A stretch of DNA of 50,539 nt from positions 1 through 50,539 of the forward strand of contig NZ_UPHT01000175.1 of NCBI RefSeq assembly GCF_900566085.1. The letters are read 5' to 3'. The notes beneath the pieces are model-generated. The model searched no databases and was not told the origin of the DNA. It was given only the letters and a program-made list of their open reading frames with translations. Source of the stretch: Mycobacterium attenuatum. GTDB lineage: Bacteria > Actinomycetota > Actinomycetes > Mycobacteriales > Mycobacteriaceae. The position numbers and the translations under genes were made by a program. Below, in pieces: positions 1 through 9,744 of this stretch (position 1 is the stretch's first letter; every line of letters begins with the position of its first letter).

Positions 1-449
1 CCCCCGGCACCACCATTGCCGATCAAAATCCCGCCAGCCCCACCCTTAGCCCCGGTCCCGGCCGCCCCATTGTGGCCATCACCAATCAGCGGACGCCCCA
101 ACACCACGTTCGTCGGAAAATTAATCACCGCCAACACGTCATCGACCAAGGCCCGCAACGGATGCGCACCGGCCGCCTCCGCAGCCGCATACGCATACCC
201 CGCCCCGCTCAACGCCCGCACAAACTCGGCATGAAACCCCGCCACCTGCCGACTCAACACCTGATACTGCTGCCCATGGCCGGAAAACAACGCCGCCACC
301 GCCGCCGACACCTCATCACCACCAGGCGCCAACAAACCCGTCGTCGGCCCCAACGCCGCCGCACTAGCCGCACCCACCAACGAACCGATACCGGCCACCT
401 CAGCAGTCGCGGCCACCAACACCTCCGGCACCACAACCACATACGACAT
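1..449 (-). CDS. PE_PGRS family protein, N-terminal part (runs off the left edge)
   Basis: Reading leftward from ATG at 449, the frame stays open to the window edge. It begins MSYVVVVPEVLVAATAEVAG and continues through a complete PE domain (about residues 1-93) with the usual LSRQVAGFHAEFVRALSGAG stretch and a YAAAE end, matching the YxxxD/E type VII secretion signal. The linker VVLGRPLIGDGHNG and the first Gly-rich repeats (GTGAKGGAGGILIGNGGAG) follow, which defines the PGRS subfamily. PE_PGRS proteins are ESX-5-exported surface or secreted proteins of the M. tuberculosis-related slow growers; the individual function cannot be read here. In M. tuberculosis this place upstream of embA is occupied by embC, so the gene marks a local rearrangement. 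The C-terminal part and the stop are outside the window. Confidence 0.9.
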   Translation of the reverse strand, partial: MSYVVVVPEVLVAATAEVAGIGSLVGAASAAALGPTTGLLAPGGDEVSAAVAALFSGHGQQYQVLSRQVAGFHAEFVRALSGAGYAYAAAEAAGAHPLRALVDDVLAVINFPTNVVLGRPLIGDGHNGAAGTGAKGGAGGILIGNGGAG

Positions 450-589
450 AGCAAGCCCCCACACCCAACCAGAACCGCAACGTCAGAGGAACCTTGAGAT
501 GTTCAGCACTACCACAAGCGCAAACACAATGCTGATGCTTTCAACGATCCGCAGCTGTGGCACGCAGCAGCACTGGTTGGGACTGTGGC

Positions 590-1255
590 AATCAGGATGT
601 CAGCGGGTGGTGGTGCATGTGCCGTGGGCGCGTCCTAGCGCGCTACCCCTAGGGCCTGTGAAGACACTGCGCCTGGCTGGCAGCCCCTACCGCATTGAGC
701 GCGCTCACGGTGTTGCTGCGTGTCGCCTGGCGCACTGTGGCGGCGATCGTGGGTTTGATCAGGTTCGGCGTTGACGAGATGTCCGTTGGCAATGGGCACC
801 GTTTTCTCACGGTTGTCGTGGATCACGGGGGCAGGTCGGCTGGTGTGCGCGGCCAGGCCGCAACGAGAAAACTTTGGGCAAGTTATGCGACGCGCGCCGC
901 GTTGTTGACTCACGTCAGTTGCCACGGTGCGGAACGGATCCACGCTCTGGCGCGACAGCGGGCGCCCAAGGTGCTGATCGGCCTGTTCCCGTTCCATGTA
1001 GTGGCCTGGCCGCTCAAAACGCCGGACAAAGTGCGGGCGCGCACCATGACCAAAGCGGGAGTCCGCGATCGGCACGCGATCTGGACGACCCGCAAGAACC
1101 CGCCCGACGTGACCTGTGAGCAGCGCACCGGCTTGGCCGAAATCGCCGTCACCACGGCACTGACGCCGGGCGTACCTGCACAACGAGCAACTGCGCGAGG
1201 CCTTTCGGATCAACGGCCAAAGGAGACGCCAGCCGCATGTGGCGGTCATGTGCTT
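590..1255 (+). pseudogene. Decayed ISL3-family (IS1557-like) transposase
   Basis: Fragments of an ISL3-type transposase are spread over more than one frame. Around 600-640 there is RVVVHVPWARP (usual VPWARPG...HTRDFEDV region). From about 695 comes LLRVAWRTVAAIV, then FGVDEMSVGNGHRFLTVVVD (residues around the first catalytic Asp), LTHVSCHGAERI, PFHVVAWPLKTPDKVRARTM and the TTRKNPPDVT region. Near 1160 the homologous frame changes and RAYLHNEQLREAFRING (the YLLKEQLR region with the catalytic Glu) is read instead. The second Asp of the usual SADGADW motif is replaced by His. Frameshifts plus a lost catalytic residue make this a dead element. No clear terminal inverted repeats were found. M. tuberculosis has an intact IS1557 transposase nearby, between fadE35 and accD4; that site is empty here. 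Confidence 0.75.
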
Positions 1256-1510
1256 CGCGCAGCAATGTCGGGTTACAGCACTAACACCGGGTGCTCCCGG
1301 TTGCTGACATATAGCCACATATAGCCCCCCCATATCGCCGTAGTCAGGCCAAGCCCAGCACCCCCTCTGGCCGGGGCCCGCGCTGACTGCGCCGAGACTG
1401 CCCGCACATCGGCACTCAGCGCCGGCCCCACGCAGCTGACGCAGACTCGATCGCAATAACCACCGACGCGGTCCGGCCCCCGCTTCCGAAAGCCCCTCAG
1501 CCGCGTCGCC

Positions 1511-1516
1511 TACGAT
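1511..1516 (+). promoter_or_regulatory. Candidate -10 element of embA
   Basis: TACGAT fits the mycobacterial TANNNT -10 consensus. Its last base lies 9 nt before the GTG of embA, so transcription would start at or within a few bases of the start codon (leaderless or near-leaderless). No Shine-Dalgarno sequence is seen. In M. tuberculosis, ethambutol-resistance mutations that raise embAB expression fall about 8-16 bp upstream of embA, the same relative place. Assignment is by pattern and position only. Confidence 0.45.
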
Positions 1517-1524
1517 CGACCCTC

Positions 1525-4500
1525 GTGCCCCTCGACGGTAATGAGCGATCTCACCGGATCGCCCGCCTAGTAGCCGTCGTCTCGGGAATTGTGGGACTGC
1601 TGTTGTGTGCCCTGGTTCCGCTGCTTCCGGTGAAGCAAACGACGGCGACCATCCTGTGGCCGCAGGGCAGCACCTCGGACGGCAATGTCACCCAGGTCAC
1701 GGCGCCGCTGGTGTCCGGGGCGCCCAGGGCGCTCGACATCTCGATCCCCTGCCCGGCGATCGCCACCCTGCCCGCCGGCGGCGGCCTGGTGCTGTCGACG
1801 CTGCCGGCCGGCGGCGTGGACACGGGCAAGCATGGCCTGTTCGTCCGGGCCGACAAGGACACCGTCGTCGTCGCCTTCCGCGACACCGTGGCCGCGGCGG
1901 CGCCCCGCGCGGCGATCGCCGCTGGCGGATGCAACATACTGCACATCTGGGCCGACGCGGCCGGCGCCCACGCCGACTTCGTCGGCATTCTCGGTGCCGC
2001 GGGCACCCTGCCCGCCGAAAAGAAACCTCAGGTCGGCGGCATCTTCACCGACTTGAAGGTGCCCGCTCAACCCGGCCTATCAGCCCGCGTCGACGTCGAC
2101 ACCCGATTCATCACCAACCCCACCTCCATCAAGACGATCGCGATGACCCTGGGCGCACTGGCGGTCCTGGTTGCCATCGTCGCTTTGGCGGTCCTGGATC
2201 GTCAGAACCGGGGCGGTGTACGAATGCCCCGACGGCGCTCCGGCCTGGCGGTCTGGCTTGCCGACGCCGGGGTGATCGCCACGCTGCTGCTCTGGCATCT
2301 CATCGGCGCCACCTCGTCCGACGACGGCTACAACCTGACCATCGCCCGCATCGCCCCGAAAGCCGGCTATGTGGCCAACTACTACCGCTACTTCGGTGCC
2401 ACCGAGGCACCGTTCGACTGGTACCTGGGCGTGCTGGCCCACCTGGCATCGGTGAGCACCGCCGGTGTGTGGATGCGGCTTCCGGCCACCCTGGCCGGGA
2501 TCGCCTGCTGGCTGATCATCAGCCACGTGATGTTGCGGCGCCTGGGACCGGGCAAGGGCGGCCTGGCCGCCAACCGGGCCGCGGTGTTGACGGCCGGCGC
2601 GGTATTCGTGGCCGCCTGGTTACCGTTCAACAACGGACTGCGCCCCGAGCCCCTGATCGCGTTGGGTGTGCTGGTCGCCTGGATGCTGGTGGAACGCTCG
2701 ATCGCGCAGCGGCGACTGGCCCCGGCCGCGCTGGCCATCATCGTCGCGATGCTGACGGCCACGCTGGCGCCGCAGGGCCTGATCGCGCTGGCCCCGCTGC
2801 TCACCGGCGCCCGGGCCATCGCGCAAACCATCCGCCGACGGCGCGCCGCCGACGGAATACTGGCGCCGCTGGCGGTGCTCGCCGCGTCGCTGGCGTTGAC
2901 CACCGTGGTGGTGTTCCGCAACCAGACGCTGGCGACGGTCGCCGAGGCGGCGCGCATCAAGTACAAGGTGGGGCCCACAATCGCCTGGTACCAGGACTTC
3001 CTGCGCTACTACTTCCTCACGGTCGAGTCCAATGCGGACGGGTCAATGTCGCGGCGATTCGCCGTCCTGGTGATGTTGCTGTGCCTGTTCGGAATGCTGT
3101 TCGTGCTGCTGCGCCGCGGCCGGGTGCCGGGGCTGGCCAGCGGTCCGGCCTGGCGGCTCATCGGTACGACGGCGATCGGTCTGCTGTTGTTGACGTTCAC
3201 CCCCACCAAATGGGCCATCCAGTTCGGCGCTTTCGCCGGGCTGGCCGGCGCCCTGGGTGCAGTCACCGCCTTCACCGTCGCCCGCATCGGGTTGCACAGC
3301 CGGCGAAACCTCACGCTCTACATCACCGCGCTGCTGTTCGTGCTGGCATGGGCCACCTCGGGCATCAACGGCTGGTTCTACGTCGGCAACTACGGCGTGC
3401 CGTGGTACGACATCCAACCCGTCATCGCCAGCCACCCGGTGACCTCGATGTTCCTGACCCTGTCGATCCTCACCGGTCTGCTGGCCGCCTGGTACCACTT
3501 CCGGATGGACTACGCCGGGCACACCGAGGTCAAGGACAACCGGCGCAACCGGGTCCTGGCCTCGGCACCACTGCTGGTGGTCGCGACGATCATGGTCGTG
3601 GGCGAGGTCGCGTCCCTGGCCAAGGGGGCGGTTTTGCGCTACCCGCTCTACACCACCGCCAAGGCCAACCTGGCGGCGCTGGAATCGGGACTGTCCAGCT
3701 GCGCCATGGCCGACGACGTGCTGGCCGAGCCCGACCCCAATGCCGGTATGCTGCAACCGGTCCCGGGCCAAACCTTCGGGCCGGACGGACCGCTCGGGGG
3801 CGTCAACCCGGTCGGTTTCAAACCCGAGGGCGTGGGCGATGACCTGAAGTCCGACCCGGTGGTCAGCAAGCCCGGAGTGGTCAATTCCGACGCGTCTCCC
3901 AACAAGCCCAACGCGGCCATCACCGACTCCGCCGGCACCGCGGGCGGCAAAGGCCCCGTCGGAGTCAACGGGTCACACGCGGCGCTGCCGTTCGGCCTTG
4001 ACCCGGACCGCACCCCGGTGATGGGCAGCTACGGCGAGAACACGCTGGCCGCCACGGCCACTTCCGCCTGGTACCAATTGCCGCCGCGCACTCCGGATCG
4101 CCCACTGGTGGTGGTGTCCGCCGCCGGGGCCATCTGGTCCTACAAGGAGGACGGTGACTTCGTCTACGGCCAGTCGCTGAAACTGCAGTGGGGCCTCGCC
4201 CGGCCCGACGGCAGCATCGCACCATTGGGACAGGTGTTCCCGATCGACCTGGGGCCGCAACCGGCGTGGCGCAACCTGCGGTTCCCGCTGACCTGGGCGC
4301 CGCCGGAAGCCACGGTGGCGCGCATTGTCGCCTACGACCCGAACCTGAGCCCCGAGCAGTGGTTCGCCTTCACCCCGCCGCGGGTCCCGGTCCTGGAAAC
4401 GCTGCAGCAGCTGATTGGCTCGCAGAAACCGGTGCTGATGGACATCGCGACCGCCGCCAACTTCCCCTGCCAGCGGCCGTTCTCCGAACACCTAGGCGTG

Positions 4501-4788
4501 GCCGAACTTCCCGAATACCGCATCATGCCCGACCACAAGCAAACCGCGGTGTCGTCGAACCTCTGGCAGTCCAGCTCCACCGGAGGGCCGTTCCTGTTCA
4601 CCCAGGCGCTGCTGCGGACCTCGACGATCTCGACGTATCTGAGCGGCGACTGGTATCGCGACTGGGGTTCGGTGGAGCAGTACTACCGGCTGGTGCCAGC
4701 CGACCAGGCGCCGAACGCCGTCGTGCAGCAGGGCGTGATCACCGTGCCCGGCTGGAGCCGGCAAGGACCGATTAGGGCGCTGCCATGA
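1525..4788 (+). CDS. embA: Arabinosyltransferase EmbA
   Basis: 1087 residues, close to M. tuberculosis EmbA (1094), and recognisable over its whole length: start VPLDGNERSHRIARL, the C-terminal block GPVGVNGSHAALPFGLDP and the end PGWSRQGPIRALP. EmbA is a GT-C-fold polytopic membrane enzyme that, with EmbB, transfers arabinofuranose from decaprenyl-phosphoarabinose onto arabinogalactan on the periplasmic side. The catalytic Asp pair of the first large loop is in TSSDDGYN (D266-D267), followed by about a dozen membrane helices and a C-terminal carbohydrate-binding domain from about residue 700. GTG 1525 matches the known family start. The stop overlaps the embB start (ATGA). The embC gene that normally precedes it is not in the 1.5 kb upstream. 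Confidence 0.97.
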   Translation: MPLDGNERSHRIARLVAVVSGIVGLLLCALVPLLPVKQTTATILWPQGSTSDGNVTQVTAPLVSGAPRALDISIPCPAIATLPAGGGLVLSTLPAGGVDTGKHGLFVRADKDTVVVAFRDTVAAAAPRAAIAAGGCNILHIWADAAGAHADFVGILGAAGTLPAEKKPQVGGIFTDLKVPAQPGLSARVDVDTRFITNPTSIKTIAMTLGALAVLVAIVALAVLDRQNRGGVRMPRRRSGLAVWLADAGVIATLLLWHLIGATSSDDGYNLTIARIAPKAGYVANYYRYFGATEAPFDWYLGVLAHLASVSTAGVWMRLPATLAGIACWLIISHVMLRRLGPGKGGLAANRAAVLTAGAVFVAAWLPFNNGLRPEPLIALGVLVAWMLVERSIAQRRLAPAALAIIVAMLTATLAPQGLIALAPLLTGARAIAQTIRRRRAADGILAPLAVLAASLALTTVVVFRNQTLATVAEAARIKYKVGPTIAWYQDFLRYYFLTVESNADGSMSRRFAVLVMLLCLFGMLFVLLRRGRVPGLASGPAWRLIGTTAIGLLLLTFTPTKWAIQFGAFAGLAGALGAVTAFTVARIGLHSRRNLTLYITALLFVLAWATSGINGWFYVGNYGVPWYDIQPVIASHPVTSMFLTLSILTGLLAAWYHFRMDYAGHTEVKDNRRNRVLASAPLLVVATIMVVGEVASLAKGAVLRYPLYTTAKANLAALESGLSSCAMADDVLAEPDPNAGMLQPVPGQTFGPDGPLGGVNPVGFKPEGVGDDLKSDPVVSKPGVVNSDASPNKPNAAITDSAGTAGGKGPVGVNGSHAALPFGLDPDRTPVMGSYGENTLAATATSAWYQLPPRTPDRPLVVVSAAGAIWSYKEDGDFVYGQSLKLQWGLARPDGSIAPLGQVFPIDLGPQPAWRNLRFPLTWAPPEATVARIVAYDPNLSPEQWFAFTPPRVPVLETLQQLIGSQKPVLMDIATAANFPCQRPFSEHLGVAELPEYRIMPDHKQTAVSSNLWQSSSTGGPFLFTQALLRTSTISTYLSGDWYRDWGSVEQYYRLVPADQAPNAVVQQGVITVPGWSRQGPIRALP

Positions 4789-7700
4789 CACAGAGCGCGA
4801 GCGGTACTAACGGGTGCCGCGACGTGCGGGTGACCCGCTGGGTGGCGACGATCGCGGGCCTGATCGGGTTCGTGTTGTCCGTCGCGACACCGCTGCTGCC
4901 CGTCGTGCAGACCACCGCCATGCTGAACTGGCCGCAAGATGGCCAGCTCAACAGCGTGACGGCGCCGCTGATTTCCCTGACGCCCGTCGACCTGACCGCC
5001 ACCGTTCCCTGCGAGGTGGTGCGCGGCATGTCGCCGCAAGGCGGGGTGGTGCTGGGCACCGCACCCAAGCAGGGCAAGGACGCCAACCTGCAGGCGATGT
5101 TCGTCGTCGTCAGCGGCCAGCGCGTGGACGTCACCGACCGCAACGTCGTCATCCTGTCCGTGCCGCGCGACGCGGTGGTCGGCGGCGCCAATGGGCCGGG
5201 ATGTTCACGCATCGAGGTCACCTCGACGCACGCCGGGACCTTCGCCACTTTCGTCGGGCTCAAGGATCCAGCCGGACAGCCGTTGCGCGGCGGCTTCCCC
5301 GACCCGAACCTGCGCCCCCAGATCGTCGGGGTGTTCACCGACCTGACCGGTCCGGCGCCGGCCGGGCTGCGCCTGTCTGCCACCATCGACACCCGCTTTT
5401 CCACCACCCCGACGACCCTGAAACTGCTGGCGATCATCGGCGCCATCGTGTGCACGGTCGTGGCGCTGATCGCGCTGTGGCGCCTCGACCAACTCGACGG
5501 CCACCGGATGCGCCGGTGGATTCCGGCAAACTGGCGCACCTTCACCCTGCTCGACGGCGTGGTGATCTTCGCGTTCCTGCTCTGGCACGTCATCGGCGCC
5601 AATTCCTCCGACGACGGCTACATCCTGGGCATGGCCCGGGTGGCCGACCGGGCCGGCTACATGTCCAACTACTTCCGCTGGTTCGGCAGCCCCGAGGACC
5701 CGTTCGGCTGGTACTACAACCTGCTCGCGCTGATGACCCACGTCAGCGACGCCAGCATCTGGATGCGGCTGCCGGACCTGTTCGCCGGGCTGGTGTGCTG
5801 GCTGCTGCTCTCGCGTGAGGTACTGCCCCGGCTGGGGCCGGCGGTAACCTCCAGCAAGGCCGCCAACTGGGCAGCGGCCATGGTCCTGCTGACCGCGTGG
5901 ATGCCGTTCGACAACGGCCTGCGTCCCGAAGGCATCATCGCGCTGGGCTCGCTGGTCACCTACGTGCTGATCGAGCGGTCGATGCGCTACAGCCGGCTCA
6001 CCCCGGCGGCGCTGGCGATCATCGCCGCCGCGTTCACCCTGGGTGTGCAGCCCACCGGGCTGATCGCGGTGGCCGCGCTGGTAGCCGGCGGCCGCCCGAT
6101 CCTGCGGATCTTCGTCAAACGCCACCGCCTGGTGGGCACGTTGCCGTTGCTGTCGCCGATGCTGGCCGCCGGCACCATCATCCTGACCGTGGTGTTCGCC
6201 GACCAGACGTTGTCAACGGTGTTGGAAGCCACCAGGGTTCGCGGCAAGATCGGTCCCAGCCAGGCTTGGTACACCGAAAACCTGCGCTACTACTACCTCA
6301 TCCTGCCGACGGTCGACGGCTCGCTGTCGCGCCGCTTCGGCTTCTTGATCACCGCCCTGTGCCTGTTCACCGCGGTGTTTATCATGTTGCGGCGCAAGCG
6401 AATTCCCGGAGTGGCGCGCGGTCCGGCATGGCGGCTGATGGGCGTCATCTTCGCCACCATGTTCTTCTTGATGTTCACCCCCACCAAGTGGGTGCACCAC
6501 TTCGGGCTGTTTGCCGCGGTGGGGGCGGCGATGGCCGCGCTGACGACGGTGCTGGTGTCGCCAAAAGTGTTGCGCTGGTCGCGCAACCGGATGGCGTTCC
6601 TGGCGGCGGTGTTGTTCATGCTGGCGTTGTGCTGGGCCACCACCAATGGCTGGTGGTATGTCTCCAGCTACGGCGTGCCGTTCAACAGCGCCATGCCCAA
6701 AATTGCCGGAATCACGGTCAGCACAATCTTTTTCGCACTGTTCGCCATTGCCTTGGGGTATGCGGCCTGGCTGCATTTCGCGCCCCGGGGCAGCGGTGAA
6801 GGCCGCCTGACCCGAGCACTGACCTGGCCTTCTCAAGCGCCGGTCCCGCTGGCAGCCGGCTTCATGGCGTTGGTGTTCGTCGCGTCGATGGTGGCCGGAA
6901 TCGTGCGCCAGTACCCCACCTACTCCAACGGCTGGTCCAACCTGCGGGCGTTCGCCGGGGGCTGCGGCCTGGCCGATGACGTGCTCGTCGAACCAGACCC
7001 CAACAACGGCTTCATGACCGCACTGCCCGGCGATTACGGCCCGCTGGGGCCGCTGGGCGGCACCGACCCGACGGGCTTCACCCCCAACGGCGTGCCGGAG
7101 CACACCGTCGCCGAGGCGATCGTGATGAAACCCAACCAGCCCGGCACCGACTACGACTGGGATGCGCCCACCAAACTCAAGACGGCGGGCATCAATGGAT
7201 CGACGGTGCCGCTGCCCTACCAGCTCGATCCCGCGCGGGTTCCGTTGGCCGGCACCTACACCACCGGGCCGCAGCAGCAGAGCCGGCTCGCCTCGGCCTG
7301 GTACCTGCTGCCCAAGCCGGACGACGGGCATCCGCTGGTGGTGGTGACCGCCGCCGGCAAGATCGCCGGGCACAGCGTGCTGCACGGCTACACATCCGGG
7401 CAGGCCGTGGTGCTGGAATATGCCCGGCCCGGCCCGGGCGAGCTGGTACCCGCCGGACGGCTGGTGCCCGACGACCTGTACGGCGAACAGCCCAAAGCCT
7501 GGCGCAATCTGCGGTTCGCACGCGACAAGATGCCCACCGATGCCGTCGCCGTCCGGGTCGTCGCCGAGGACCTGTCGCTCACCCCGGAGGACTGGATCGC
7601 GATCACCCCGCCGCGGGTGCCGGAGCTACGTTCCCTGCAGGAGTACGTCGGCTCCACCCAACCGGTGCTGCTGGACTGGGCGGTCGGACTGGCGTTCCCG

Positions 7701-8012
7701 TGTCAGCAGCCGATGCTGCACGTCAACGGCGTCACCGAAATCCCGAAATTCCGCATCACGCCGGACTACAACGCCAAGAAACTGGACACCGACACCTGGG
7801 AAGACGGCGTCAACGGCGGCCTGCTGGGCATCACCGATCTGCTGCTGCGCGCCCATGTCATGGCGACCTATCTGTCGCGTGACTGGGCCCGCGACTGGGG
7901 ATCGCTGCGCAAGTTCGACACCCTCGTCGATGCCCCGCCGGCGCAACTGGACCTGGGCACCGCGACCCGTAGCGGGTTGTGGTCGCCGGGCAAGATTCGC
8001 ATCGGCCCCTGA
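4785..8012 (+). CDS. embB: Arabinosyltransferase EmbB, ethambutol target
   Basis: 1075 residues (M. tuberculosis 1098). Membrane GT-C arabinosyltransferase that forms the terminal branched hexa-arabinofuranosyl motif of arabinogalactan together with EmbA. The catalytic loop reads NSSDDGYILGMARVA, with D276-D277. The methionine equivalent to M. tuberculosis Met306, the main ethambutol-resistance codon, is Met283 (ATG at 5631-5633), that is, the susceptible residue. The C-terminal domain and the ending LGTATRSGLWSPGKIRIGP are conserved. The N-terminus is about 15 residues shorter, and a stretch after the first large loop (near residue 240) is also shorter than in M. tuberculosis. ATG overlaps the embA stop by 4 bp, so the pair is translationally coupled. 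Downstream it converges with the arylsulfotransferase-fold gene. Confidence 0.97.
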   Translation: MTQSASGTNGCRDVRVTRWVATIAGLIGFVLSVATPLLPVVQTTAMLNWPQDGQLNSVTAPLISLTPVDLTATVPCEVVRGMSPQGGVVLGTAPKQGKDANLQAMFVVVSGQRVDVTDRNVVILSVPRDAVVGGANGPGCSRIEVTSTHAGTFATFVGLKDPAGQPLRGGFPDPNLRPQIVGVFTDLTGPAPAGLRLSATIDTRFSTTPTTLKLLAIIGAIVCTVVALIALWRLDQLDGHRMRRWIPANWRTFTLLDGVVIFAFLLWHVIGANSSDDGYILGMARVADRAGYMSNYFRWFGSPEDPFGWYYNLLALMTHVSDASIWMRLPDLFAGLVCWLLLSREVLPRLGPAVTSSKAANWAAAMVLLTAWMPFDNGLRPEGIIALGSLVTYVLIERSMRYSRLTPAALAIIAAAFTLGVQPTGLIAVAALVAGGRPILRIFVKRHRLVGTLPLLSPMLAAGTIILTVVFADQTLSTVLEATRVRGKIGPSQAWYTENLRYYYLILPTVDGSLSRRFGFLITALCLFTAVFIMLRRKRIPGVARGPAWRLMGVIFATMFFLMFTPTKWVHHFGLFAAVGAAMAALTTVLVSPKVLRWSRNRMAFLAAVLFMLALCWATTNGWWYVSSYGVPFNSAMPKIAGITVSTIFFALFAIALGYAAWLHFAPRGSGEGRLTRALTWPSQAPVPLAAGFMALVFVASMVAGIVRQYPTYSNGWSNLRAFAGGCGLADDVLVEPDPNNGFMTALPGDYGPLGPLGGTDPTGFTPNGVPEHTVAEAIVMKPNQPGTDYDWDAPTKLKTAGINGSTVPLPYQLDPARVPLAGTYTTGPQQQSRLASAWYLLPKPDDGHPLVVVTAAGKIAGHSVLHGYTSGQAVVLEYARPGPGELVPAGRLVPDDLYGEQPKAWRNLRFARDKMPTDAVAVRVVAEDLSLTPEDWIAITPPRVPELRSLQEYVGSTQPVLLDWAVGLAFPCQQPMLHVNGVTEIPKFRITPDYNAKKLDTDTWEDGVNGGLLGITDLLLRAHVMATYLSRDWARDWGSLRKFDTLVDAPPAQLDLGTATRSGLWSPGKIRIGP

Positions 8013-8098
8013 GGCCCGGTCTGCGGCCTGCCCGGCAACCGCCAGACACGCGCGCGCTGGCCGCAGTTTCGACGACGCGGCTGCAGTCTCGCCGCCCC

Positions 8099-9559
8099 TC
8101 ACCGCGTGATTGGCGCGGTGCGGCCGACGACAGCGCCGTCGGCGGCCAGGGCCTCGAGCTGGTAGTAGCCGTCGGAATTCCCGGACAGCGGCACCGAGGT
8201 GTCATAGCCCGCCCAGGCCACGGTGGTTCGCGGCGTCATGGTGTTGCTTTCCGGGCCGTGCAGCAGCCGCCAGCGGGCCACCCGGGTGGCGCCGTTCCAC
8301 ACCGCGTGGGCGGTATCGTCGGCGAAGTGCAGCTGCGGGGGTTCGACGGGGTCCCCCGTCCAGTCGTCGAGGAACGCGCGATAGGTGCCGTCGGGCAGGG
8401 TTGCGTCGAACACCATGTCGCCGGCCGCGGTGAACTCGGCGATGTGCTCGGCGGTACCCCATCCGGAGAAGGTGTTGCCGCCCGGCAGTTGCTGCAGGTT
8501 GCCCATGGCTCCCACGCTGAGATCTGCCGGATGCCGCTGAGCGCGAAGCAGTGTCGCGCGGCCGGCGTGGAAATCCAGGCGAATCCATTTCAGGCTGGTC
8601 GGCACTGACCCACCACCTTTTTGTCCCAGGCTGCCCTCGAAGTGGTTGTCGAACAACGTGATTGTGTTGGCCTCGGGCATCTCCACGTCGTGCTGGTAGG
8701 CGAAGTCGACGCCGTCATCCAGCGCGAACGTGGACCGCTTCCCGCCCAGTCGCCAGTTGACGGCGCCGGTGCGGTAGTCGACGTTGAAGACGGTGGACAT
8801 TGCTCGCATGCTGATCACCAGGTTGCCCGCGGGATCCAGCGCGATCGAGTTCATGTGATAGACGTCCAGCGTCTGGCCCGCGGTGTACCTTGCCGGCGAG
8901 TCGCTGATCGGGACGTGGCTCAGCGCATCCCATTGGAACAGCGTCTGTTTGGTTGCGACGTCGACCACCGAGGCGGTGCAGTTATAGAGCCGCCCGTCCT
9001 TGGGTCCGCCGACAGCCGTCAGGTCGGCCGTCACCTCCGGGTAGGACGTGATCAGGGCGCGGCCGTCCGGGGTGAGCCGGAATTCGTGGATGTCTGATGA
9101 CAGTTCACCGCCGGGCGTCACAGTGCTGATCAGGTTGTAATGGTCGTCGGCGATGTAGCTGGCGCCCAGCCCGTGGCCCCATTGCTTGCGGCCTTGCCAC
9201 CAGGTGAGCACCGGCTTGTCCCGGTAGCGCTGGACGCGGAGATTGCCGGCGGTCTCCCCGGCCGGAAGTTGCCGCTGCCACACCACATGTCCGGCCTTGT
9301 CGGCAACGACGAGCACGCAGGGCCGTGACCCTGCCCCGAGATGGGCCGCAGTGGTTCCGGAGACGAAGAACACATAGCCGGATGCACCGCCGGGCTTGTT
9401 GACGTTGACCGTGTACCCCAGCGATTGCGCCGAGACTGCCGGTGCCGCGGAGTTCGCCGGCTTGTGCCCGCGCATCCCCACCGCGATCAGCCCGCCGGCG
9501 AGAATGCCACCCGTGACGGCACCGAGTTGTCGCCGCGAAATCCGCAATTCGCCTGTCAT
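8099..9559 (-). CDS. Arylsulfotransferase-fold (ASST-like) protein with Tat signal
   Basis: 486 residues from ATG 9559; the frame is open up to 9682. The chosen start gives a clean twin-arginine signal peptide: MTGELRISRRQLGAVTGG followed by a hydrophobic segment, so export in folded form is expected. The mature part looks like the Arylsulfotran_2 beta-propeller family (blocks such as DIHEFRLTPDGRALITSYPE, YHMNSIALDPAGNLVISMRA, YQHDVEMPEANTITLFDNH, GNLQQLPGGNTFSGWG). The regularly placed His and Asn residues are typical of the family, but sulfotransfer activity is not shown. It lies convergent to embB and divergent from the secreted protein at 9745. No clear ribosome-binding site precedes 9559, so the start is chosen on the Tat signal. 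Substrate unknown. Confidence 0.75.
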   Translation of the reverse strand: MTGELRISRRQLGAVTGGILAGGLIAVGMRGHKPANSAAPAVSAQSLGYTVNVNKPGGASGYVFFVSGTTAAHLGAGSRPCVLVVADKAGHVVWQRQLPAGETAGNLRVQRYRDKPVLTWWQGRKQWGHGLGASYIADDHYNLISTVTPGGELSSDIHEFRLTPDGRALITSYPEVTADLTAVGGPKDGRLYNCTASVVDVATKQTLFQWDALSHVPISDSPARYTAGQTLDVYHMNSIALDPAGNLVISMRAMSTVFNVDYRTGAVNWRLGGKRSTFALDDGVDFAYQHDVEMPEANTITLFDNHFEGSLGQKGGGSVPTSLKWIRLDFHAGRATLLRAQRHPADLSVGAMGNLQQLPGGNTFSGWGTAEHIAEFTAAGDMVFDATLPDGTYRAFLDDWTGDPVEPPQLHFADDTAHAVWNGATRVARWRLLHGPESNTMTPRTTVAWAGYDTSVPLSGNSDGYYQLEALAADGAVVGRTAPITR

Positions 9560-9744
9560 GGAGCTGGTTTCGCTGTCGAAATCGCGCTGACCATCCGACT
9601 CCTTCGAGAGCTCCGGGCACCGCGGCCCGCCGCTGTGGTTATACACCAGATGCGGCGGCGAGAACGCCGAACCAACCTCCAACGCACGGAGGTTTCGGCG
9701 GTGCGAATGCCGTCAATATCTACTGCGGTCGGGCAAACCAATAG

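Noticed and set aside
1605..3842. 745-residue open frame overlapping embA in another frame
   Set aside because: EmbA is recognised over its full length; the overlapping product is Arg/Gly/His-rich low complexity.
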